Part shown: piece by piece, positions 8,372 to 14,558 of the stretch
How the letters are laid out: each line of letters starts with the position of its first letter
Numbering within the stretch: position 1 is the first letter of the stretch
Assembly (NCBI GenBank): GCA_020634625.1
Contig: JACKBJ010000003.1
Span: forward strand, 1 to 64,000
Length of the DNA: 64,000 bases
Reading direction: 5' to 3'
Source of the DNA: Caldilineae bacterium
GTDB lineage: Bacteria; Chloroflexota; Anaerolineae; Epilineales; Epilineaceae
Program-made: the position numbers and the translations under genes
The notes under the pieces: generated by a model
The model's input: the letters and a program-made list of their open reading frames with translations, nothing else
What the model was told of the DNA's origin: nothing
Database searches by the model: none

Positions 8372-8618
8372 GGTCGAAGAGTACTCAAGATGTGACATGC
8401 CCACAAGACGAGCCGTCGCCGGATTTCAGTCGACTTGTAGCTGAATTGACTCCCGGGCGTCCACGCAGCGCAATATCGGTCCACACGAGCGCCCCAGGCC
8501 AAACGTCGAAAGGTCAGGATGGACAATCTGAGCAATTAGGGTCATAATCAGGGTCAAACCGCCATTTCGAGGGTGGAGAGACCGACCCAACAAGCCCAAA
8601 TCGCCCGTCAAATCAAGG
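8372..8618. other. Gap between lipoprotein gene and tRNA, carrying the island edge
   Basis: No gene is visible. The right attachment junction should fall here or within the tRNA 3' end at 8619. Confidence 0.45.
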
Positions 8619-8691
8619 TACCCCCGGCAGGACTCGAACCTGCGACACGCGGTTTAGGAAACCGCTGCTCTATCCCCTGAGCTACGGGGGC
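8619..8691 (-). tRNA. tRNA-Arg (anticodon CCU)
   Basis: The 73-base minus-strand sequence folds as a full cloverleaf: acceptor GCCCCCG/CGGGGGT with a G-U first pair, D stem GCTC/GAGC, anticodon stem GCGGT/ACCGC with loop TTCCTAA (anticodon CCT), a five-base variable loop, T stem GCAGG/CCTGC with loop TTCGAGT, and discriminator A. CCA is not encoded. It reads the AGG codon. It is the likely attachment site of the island on its 3' side. Confidence 0.96.
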
Positions 8692-8916
8692 GTACCCGCC
8701 AATCGACGGACGGGCATTATATATCGTATGCACGCTCGGGCCGATCCCGCGGGCCTCGCAAGGTTGCTGGCGGTCGTCGACCTGGCGCAGCCCGTGTTCC
8801 GGCAGATCGATCATCCCGAACCCCTGCTTGATTTGGCGACGATCGGGCCATCCGCGCTCGAAGGATCACTCCTACCCCCGCCTACCCCCACCTACCCGCG
8901 CCCCAAGCGCCTCCGC

Positions 8917-8922
8917 TATCAT
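8917..8922 (+). promoter_or_regulatory. -10 element of a leaderless gene
   Basis: TATCAT ends 6 bases before the ATG at 8929, so transcription should start at or next to the A of the start codon. No ribosome-binding site is present, which agrees with a leaderless mRNA. Confidence 0.5.
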
Positions 8923-8928
8923 CCCCCC

Positions 8929-9774
8929 ATGTCCAAGCGCACCTCCGAGCCGCGCTCTGCCCCCACCGCCGGCTCCCCCGCCCTCTACCTCCGTAGCGTC
9001 GACCTGCGCCCCGGCGCCGCCGAGCGCGAGGGCTTTCCCTTCGGCCTGCCGCTGGTGCAGCGCTTCGCCCCGATCGAGCTGAGCACCCCGGTCACCTTCC
9101 TGGTCGGCGAGAACGCCGCCGGTAAGTCGACCTTCCTCGAGGCCCTGGCGGTGGCGGTCGGCTCGATCGCCGTCGGCCGCGAGGAGCTGGGTCGCGACGG
9201 CAGCCTCGGGCCGGCCCAGGCCCTGGCGCGCGAGCTGAAGCTGACCTGGAACGTCAAGACCCACAAGGGCTTCTTCCTGCGGGCCGAGGACTTCTTCGGC
9301 TACCTGCGCCGGCTGCAGCGCCTGCGGGCCGAGCACGAGGCCATCGCCCGGGGCTTCGAGGGCGAGCTCAGCGGCTACGGCCTGCAGCTGGCCAAAGGCG
9401 CCGCGCTGGGCCAGGCGGCCGAGATCGATCGGCGCTATGGCGGTGACCTGGACGCGCGCTCGCATGGCGAGGGCTTCCTGACCCTCTTCCAGGCCCGTTT
9501 CCAGCCCGGCGGGCTCTACCTGCTGGACGAGCCCGAAGCCGCCCTCTCGCCGACCTCGCAGCTGGGCCTGATCGCCATGATCAAGCAGATGATCGGCCTG
9601 CGCGCCCAGTTCGTCGTGGCCACCCACTCGCCGATGCTGATGGCCTTCCCCGGCGCGCGCATCCTGAGCTTCGACGACCACCCGGTGCGCGAGCTGCCCT
9701 ACGACGAGGTCGGGCACGTGCAGCTCTGGCGCGATTTCCTGCGCTTCCCCGAGACCTTCCTGAACAAGCTCTGA
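8929..9774 (+). CDS. AAA/ABC-type ATPase of the COG3910 kind
   Basis: Using ATG 8929 the protein has 281 residues. It has a P-loop GENAAGKST at residues 60-68 and a compact ABC-like fold: signature-like 'SHGEGFL', Walker B 'GGLYLLDEPEAAL' and a His switch in 'VVATHSPMLMAFPGA'. These match the soluble predicted ATPases of COG3910, cytosolic proteins of unknown role without membrane partners. The frame is open 67 codons further upstream, but that extension is low-quality sequence; the -10 box just before 8929 fixes the start. It is the first chromosomal gene after the tRNA. Confidence 0.85.
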   Translation: MSKRTSEPRSAPTAGSPALYLRSVDLRPGAAEREGFPFGLPLVQRFAPIELSTPVTFLVGENAAGKSTFLEALAVAVGSIAVGREELGRDGSLGPAQALARELKLTWNVKTHKGFFLRAEDFFGYLRRLQRLRAEHEAIARGFEGELSGYGLQLAKGAALGQAAEIDRRYGGDLDARSHGEGFLTLFQARFQPGGLYLLDEPEAALSPTSQLGLIAMIKQMIGLRAQFVVATHSPMLMAFPGARILSFDDHPVRELPYDEVGHVQLWRDFLRFPETFLNKL

Positions 9775-9841
9775 GCCGCCTCGGGTCGTCCCCACGCGCG
9801 ATCCGTCCCGCTCGCGCCGGGCACCTCGCCGTTACCCCGGT

Positions 9842-9924
9842 GGGCCCGAGAAAGATCCCGAAACCCGCGTCGAATCGGTCGTTTCGCGACCTGCTACCAC
9901 CAAAGTAGTAGCCGTTTCGGGCCC
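9842..9924 (+). ncRNA. Three-way-junction element with two mutually exclusive stems
   Basis: Stem 9857-9864/9914-9921 (8 bp) encloses two hairpins, 9877-9881/9887-9891 and 9893-9897/9908-9912, making a compact three-way junction. The same 3' strand can instead pair as 9917-9924 with 9842-9849 (8 bp). Such competing pairings are typical of switches. It lies between the ATPase gene and a putative -10 (TATCAT 9968-9973) of the next gene, so it may be the 3' end of the ATPase transcript, a small RNA or a regulatory element. I cannot match it to a known riboswitch. Confidence 0.4.
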
Positions 9925-10049
9925 CGCTACGCCGCCCGGAGCATTGTCCGACCCCCCTGGCCGCCCGTATCATCCGGGCAAGTCGACTCTCAGAAGCCAT
10001 CCCAACCCGTGGGATTGCAGACCTTTACTCGATTCACAGGAGAACATCC

Positions 10050-11510
10050 ATGAAGAAGCTGATGGTCCTGGCCTCGATGGCGACGGTGGTGACCTTCCTG
10101 GTGGCGGGCCTGGCCGGCGTGTTCGGCACGGGCGACGCGCCGACGGTCTACGCCTCGCGCCTCGCGGGCATCCAGGGCGCCGGCATCTCCGGCATCCAGA
10201 TCCAGAACCTCGACGCCTCGCAGCCGGCCACGATCGTGGCGGACTTCTACAACCAGCGCGGCGGCAGCCCGGTGACGATCTCGCGCCCGGGCGTTGGCGC
10301 CGGCGCGGCGGCCAACATCTACCTGCCGGCGGAGAACACGCTGCAGAATGGCGCCTACGCGGCGATCATCTCGGCGGACCGCCAGATCGCGGCCATCGCG
10401 CGCACCGACTGGGGCACCTCGGGCGCCGCGGCGATCTACTCGAACGTCCAGCCGGGCACGGACGTGAGCCTGCCGCTGGCGGCCAAGGGCTACTACGGCC
10501 AGACCAGCCTGGTCTCGATCCAGAACACGGACACCAGCGCGCAGGCGACGGTGAACGTGGCGCTGTACGCCTCGGGCAAGACGGCGCCGATCAAGGAGAG
10601 CACCTTCGCGATCGGCCCCGGCACGTCGACGACGCTGGACCTGGGCAAGAACGCCGAGTTCGCGTCGGTGCCGGACGGCTTCCTGGGCTCGATGAAGATC
10701 ACTTCGGACTCGATTCCGGTGGGCGTCCAGAGCTTCATCGACATCGAGACGGCCGACAAGGCCGTGTACGCCTTCGAGGGCGTTCCGAGCGAGCAGGCGG
10801 CTGACATGCTGTTCGTGCCGCTGATCCGCAACAACTTCTACGGCACGACGGGCATCTCGGTCGTGAACCCGGGCACGAGCCCGGTGCAGGTGACGGTCAC
10901 GTACATCGCTTCGCCGCTGACGCCGGCCTGCACGGGCACGACGGTCCACGGCGGTGCGGCGGCGACGATCGCCGGCGGCTCGAGCCTGGTGTTCTACCAG
11001 GGCGGGGCGACGCCGGGCGCCGGCGAGCCGGGTCTGCCCTCGGGCTGCCTGGGCTCGGCGACGGTCGAGGCGACGGGCGGCAACGTGCTGGCCATCGTCA
11101 ACGACGCGGACCTGAAGGCGGGCACCTCGGCCGCCTACAACGCGGTCTCGGCCGCGGGTGGCGCCAAGAAGGTCGCGCTGCCGCTGTTCCGCAACAAGCA
11201 CACCAAGGACGAGCTGTCGACGGGCATCCAGGCGATGAACATCGGCGACGCGCCGGCCAACGCCACGATCACGTTCTCGGACTCCTCGGGCGCGACGATC
11301 TCGGGCTGTGGCGCCGACTGCCAGGTCACGATCGCCTCGAAGGGCTCGTACACCTGGTACCCGCCGAACGTCCAGGGCATCAAGGATCGCCCGAACGTCT
11401 ACGGCTCGGCCACCATCGAGAGCGACCAGCCGCTGGCCGTCATCGTCAACGACGCCAGCCCGCTGGGCACGATCGACTCGGCCATCTACAACGCCATCAA
11501 GGCCGACTGA
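10050..11510 (+). CDS. Secreted repeat protein, probably cell-surface
   Basis: The 486-residue protein has an N-terminal signal peptide (MKKLMVLASMATVVTFLVAG). The mature part has at least four beta-sandwich-like repeats, each opening with a 'GI..IQNLD / VSIQNTD / ISVVNPG / IQAMNIG' strand and closing with a 'GSATIESDQPLAVIVND'-like strand. AGGAG precedes the ATG, and a 12-bp hairpin follows. The third-position G/C bias is extreme and the repeats are regular, which suits a highly expressed envelope or S-layer-associated protein. Part of the next gene shows similar repeat phrasing ('IYIQNAG', 'IQVMNLS'), so the two are probably paralogous in domain content. Confidence 0.75.
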   Translation: MKKLMVLASMATVVTFLVAGLAGVFGTGDAPTVYASRLAGIQGAGISGIQIQNLDASQPATIVADFYNQRGGSPVTISRPGVGAGAAANIYLPAENTLQNGAYAAIISADRQIAAIARTDWGTSGAAAIYSNVQPGTDVSLPLAAKGYYGQTSLVSIQNTDTSAQATVNVALYASGKTAPIKESTFAIGPGTSTTLDLGKNAEFASVPDGFLGSMKITSDSIPVGVQSFIDIETADKAVYAFEGVPSEQAADMLFVPLIRNNFYGTTGISVVNPGTSPVQVTVTYIASPLTPACTGTTVHGGAAATIAGGSSLVFYQGGATPGAGEPGLPSGCLGSATVEATGGNVLAIVNDADLKAGTSAAYNAVSAAGGAKKVALPLFRNKHTKDELSTGIQAMNIGDAPANATITFSDSSGATISGCGADCQVTIASKGSYTWYPPNVQGIKDRPNVYGSATIESDQPLAVIVNDASPLGTIDSAIYNAIKAD

Positions 11511-11593
11511 GTCAGACCGACCCGCCCGTCCGCCCGCAAGGGCTCGGGCAAACCCGAGTCGGCTGAACTCGGTTTCCACGGGTAAGGCTTCTG

Positions 11594-11622
11594 GCGGGCC
11601 CCGCGCATGTCGCGGGGCCCGC
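11594..11622 (+). terminator. Terminator hairpin of the surface-protein gene
   Basis: A perfect 12-bp GC-only stem (11594-11605/11611-11622) with a 5-base loop lies 84 bases after the stop and is followed by a short T-rich stretch (TTGCCGTTT). Confidence 0.75.
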
Positions 11623-11732
11623 TTGCCGTTTCCCGCGCCGCAATCTACCGTAGCAGCTGACCTGGCTGGCCCGTTCTAGCCTGTCCGAAGCACCGCCCGC
11701 CGCGACCCGCCGGTCCTCGAACCGGGAGCCGA

Positions 11733-14519
11733 TTGCCCTTGTCGCTCGATCCGAAGCCGCACGCCGCCCGGCCCCTGTCCCGCTTGGACCGGGCGATCCT
11801 CGCGCTCGCTTGCGCCCTGCTGGCCTGGCTCCTGCCCGGCGGGCGGCCGGCCAGCGCCGATCCGGCGCCGGGCCGCCAGGTGCACCTGCCGGTGCTGGGC
11901 TACCTGGGCCAGGACACCCTCTGCCGCACCTGGATCGAAGCCCAGAACCTGGGCGACCTGCCGACCAAGGTCACCATCGTCGTCTGGGCCGCGCCCGGCT
12001 TCTGCCCGCCGCAGGCCGCCGGGCCGCTCAAGGTCGAGTGCTCGGGCCTGCTCGGCCCCGGCTCGACCTGGAACTTCCAGGGCGGCCAGATCCCCGTCGG
12101 CGCCAGGAGCGCCATCGCCTTCAGCTTCCTGGCCCGCCAGTTCAGCGAGGTCGGCATCGATCCCGGCGGCTTCGACGACGTCATCGCCGACTACATGTGC
12201 GAGCGGCTGTTCTTCGACGTGGTCGGCGACCACGACGCCTATCGGCGCTTCAAGCAGGCCTACGACGAGGGCGGCCTCTACGAGCGCATCCCGCTCGACC
12301 GGGTGACCGGCTCGCCGCTGGGCATCGAGGTGCTGCGGCACTGCCCGGCCGATCTCAACCCGGCCGCCGAGGTCTCGGCCAAGTACGAGGGCATCTCCGA
12401 GCAGTCGCTCGGCATCGCCGACCCCGTCTTCGGCGGCTTCAGCTACTATGCCCCGCTGCTCTATGCCGGCCGTGGCGACTTCGACAGCGTGATCTACATC
12501 CAGAACGCCGGCATCCAGTGCAGCTCGGTCGAGATCTGGTTCAAGCAGCAGGACGATTGCCTGCGCGCCCGGATCTGCGAGGTCTTCACCCTGGCGCCCG
12601 GCGAGACCTTCCAGTACGAGGCGGCCGACTGCGTCGGCCTCGACTGGCAGGGCAGCGCCTGGGTCCGCGCCAGCCAGCCGATGGCCATGGCGGTCGACAT
12701 CTATGGCCGTGACGTGCTGATGAGCTACACCAGCCAGCCGGCCGAGATCCGCTACGCCTACGCCGGCCTGCCCACCTACCGCGCCGGCAGCCAGGTGGCC
12801 TACGGCCCCTTGACCTACAGCGAGTACCAGGGCTGGGACAGCGGCATCCAGGTCATGAACCTGAGCCCGGTCACCAACGCCAAGGTCAAGGTCTACTTCC
12901 TCGATCGCGGCGGCGACGTCATCACCACGCTGGTCGACTGGGTCTGCGCCCGCGGCAGCCAGACCTTCTACCTGCCGGTGGTCGCCGGGCTGCCCGGCAC
13001 CTGGGTCGGCGCGGTGCGGGTCGAGAGCCAGGACATCTGGAACCCGGGCAACGACCCCATCCCGGCGCCCGACATCCAGGCCGTGGCGGCCCTCATCCGC
13101 TACACCGACCCCAGCCGGGCCGAGACCGCCGAGGCCATCGCCTACAACCTGCTGCCCGAGGTGCAATCCTTCGACTGGCAGATCGGGCCCGACCCGGCCT
13201 GCTGCCGCTGCCCCGGCCCGGGCTGCGTCGGGCTCATCGGCGTGCCCTCGCTGCTCAAGGACCGCTCCGGCAGCGGCATCACCACCGAGATCGCGGTCCA
13301 GAACCTGGTCGTGCGGCCCGGCTTCACCGACTACGCCCTGTACATCTACGACCAGAACGGGCTGCTGGCCTTCGACTGCAGCAAGCTGGGCCAGCAGCAG
13401 GTCGAGTACATCAACCTGGCCAACTGGGGCTTCGTCCCGCCCGGCTTCAAGGGCAGCGCCGTCATCAGCGCCACCTACTGGGAGCACTTCAGCGGCCGGC
13501 CCGGCAGCCAGAACGTGCTGGGCCTGGCGGCGGTGGTGGTCGAGCGCACCGGCGGCGTGCTGGGCGAGGCCGTGCCGGGCGACGAGGCCGCCGGCGGCGC
13601 CGGCTTCCCGATCTTCGACCGCGGCTTCGGCTTCGCCGACGCTTCGCTGCGGCCGCGCTGCCCCGGCCAGCCGACACCCCTGCCGCCGGCCAGCGCGACG
13701 CCGACGCCGACCGCCACGGCCACCCTGGCGCCGGCCACCGCCACGGCCACCGCCAGCGCGACCCTGGCGCCGACCATCCAGGCCGTCGAGACCCCGACCG
13801 AGACGCCGACGCCCAGCGCGACGCCGTCGCCCAGCGCCTCGCCGACCCTGGTCGCGGCCGACACGCCGACCGCCACGGCCAGCGCCACGGCCAGCGCCAC
13901 GCCGACGCCCAGCCCCAGCCCGACGCCCAACGCCTTCGCCACCTCCGTGGCCGCGACCCTGACGGCCATCGCCGCCTCGCCGACGCCGACCGCCAGCCAC
14001 ACGCCCGACCTGGTGGCCACCGCGGTGGCCGCCACCCTGACGGCGCTGGTGCCCACGCCGACGCCCAGCCCGACGCCCAACCTGATCGGCACGGCCGTGG
14101 CGGCCACCCTGACCGCGGTGGCGCAGGCCAGCGCGACGCCGACGCCCAGCCCCAGCGCCACGGCCACCCGGACCCCCAGCCCGAGCCCGACGCCCAGCGC
14201 CACGGCGACGCACACCGCGACCGGCACGGCCACCCGGACCGCCACCGCGACCAGGACCCCGACCGGCACGGCCACCCGCACCGCGACGGCGACGTTGACC
14301 GCGACGGCGACCTTGACCGTCACCGCGACCCTCACCCCGACCCTGGTCGCCAGCGCGACGCCGACGCCGAACCCGACCGTGCTCGCGGCCGGATCGGGCG
14401 CGCGGCGCGCCGACTTCCCGCGGCTGGCCGCCCCGCTCGCGCCACCGCTGCCGCTGGCGCCGGGCCCCAGCCCCGCCGGCCCGGTCCAGGGTGATCCGCG
14501 GCGCGCCATCGCCTGGTAG
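11733..14519 (+). CDS. Large secreted surface protein with a long Thr/Pro/Ala stalk
   Basis: The 928-residue product starts at TTG 11733 or the in-frame TTG at 11739, behind GGGAG. A signal peptide (hydrophobic core 'ILALACALLAWLLPGG') is followed by about 620 residues of repeated beta domains with 'IEAQNLG', 'IYIQNAG', 'IQVMNLS' and 'IAVQNLV' strands, several Cys pairs and a CCRCPGPGC cluster. The last 260 residues are a Thr/Pro/Ser/Ala stalk broken by three copies of an 'ATAVAATLTA'-like hydrophobic segment. Likely cell-wall or matrix exposed. It has no recognisable transmembrane anchor or sortase motif at the C-terminus. Function unknown. Confidence 0.75.
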   Translation: MPLSLDPKPHAARPLSRLDRAILALACALLAWLLPGGRPASADPAPGRQVHLPVLGYLGQDTLCRTWIEAQNLGDLPTKVTIVVWAAPGFCPPQAAGPLKVECSGLLGPGSTWNFQGGQIPVGARSAIAFSFLARQFSEVGIDPGGFDDVIADYMCERLFFDVVGDHDAYRRFKQAYDEGGLYERIPLDRVTGSPLGIEVLRHCPADLNPAAEVSAKYEGISEQSLGIADPVFGGFSYYAPLLYAGRGDFDSVIYIQNAGIQCSSVEIWFKQQDDCLRARICEVFTLAPGETFQYEAADCVGLDWQGSAWVRASQPMAMAVDIYGRDVLMSYTSQPAEIRYAYAGLPTYRAGSQVAYGPLTYSEYQGWDSGIQVMNLSPVTNAKVKVYFLDRGGDVITTLVDWVCARGSQTFYLPVVAGLPGTWVGAVRVESQDIWNPGNDPIPAPDIQAVAALIRYTDPSRAETAEAIAYNLLPEVQSFDWQIGPDPACCRCPGPGCVGLIGVPSLLKDRSGSGITTEIAVQNLVVRPGFTDYALYIYDQNGLLAFDCSKLGQQQVEYINLANWGFVPPGFKGSAVISATYWEHFSGRPGSQNVLGLAAVVVERTGGVLGEAVPGDEAAGGAGFPIFDRGFGFADASLRPRCPGQPTPLPPASATPTPTATATLAPATATATASATLAPTIQAVETPTETPTPSATPSPSASPTLVAADTPTATASATASATPTPSPSPTPNAFATSVAATLTAIAASPTPTASHTPDLVATAVAATLTALVPTPTPSPTPNLIGTAVAATLTAVAQASATPTPSPSATATRTPSPSPTPSATATHTATGTATRTATATRTPTGTATRTATATLTATATLTVTATLTPTLVASATPTPNPTVLAAGSGARRADFPRLAAPLAPPLPLAPGPSPAGPVQGDPRRAIAW

Positions 14520-14544
14520 CTGCGGCTCGGTCGGGCGACTCATG

Positions 14545-14550
14545 TATAAT
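14545..14550 (+). promoter_or_regulatory. TATAAT directly upstream of the O-antigen-ligase-like gene
   Basis: A perfect -10 hexamer ends 8 bases before ATG 14559, giving a predicted leader of 0-2 bases. No ribosome-binding site and no good -35 are present. Confidence 0.6.
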
Positions 14551-14558
14551 CCCCGGCC

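Larger units (their letters stand above)
1..8618. mobile_element. Right part of an island integrated at tRNA-Arg(CCU), left end outside the window
   Basis: This stretch is visibly less GC-rich than everything after 8.7 kb, has long gaps, and carries an integrase, a RadC-like gene, a conserved small mobile-DNA gene and an IS66 relic. It stops at the 3' end of a tRNA-Arg gene whose 3' end faces the integrase, the usual geometry for tyrosine-recombinase elements that insert at tRNA 3' ends. I found no second copy of the tRNA 3' end between 1 and 8600, so the other junction is probably outside the window. The boundary is an inference from composition and context. Confidence 0.7.

Noticed and set aside
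1..8600. Left attachment repeat of the island
   Set aside because: I found no second copy of the tRNA-Arg 3' end; the closest match (GCCCCCGG near 341-348) is too short and belongs to the long stem.
9990..11579. 529-codon minus-strand open frame opposite the surface protein
   Set aside because: Composition is Arg/Asp/Val-rich repeats caused by the strong GC bias. The plus strand has a signal peptide, ribosome site and repeats.
13660..14400. CRISPR-like array in the repetitive stalk region
   Set aside because: The repeats are in-frame Thr/Pro/Ala codons of irregular length, without constant repeat-spacer structure.
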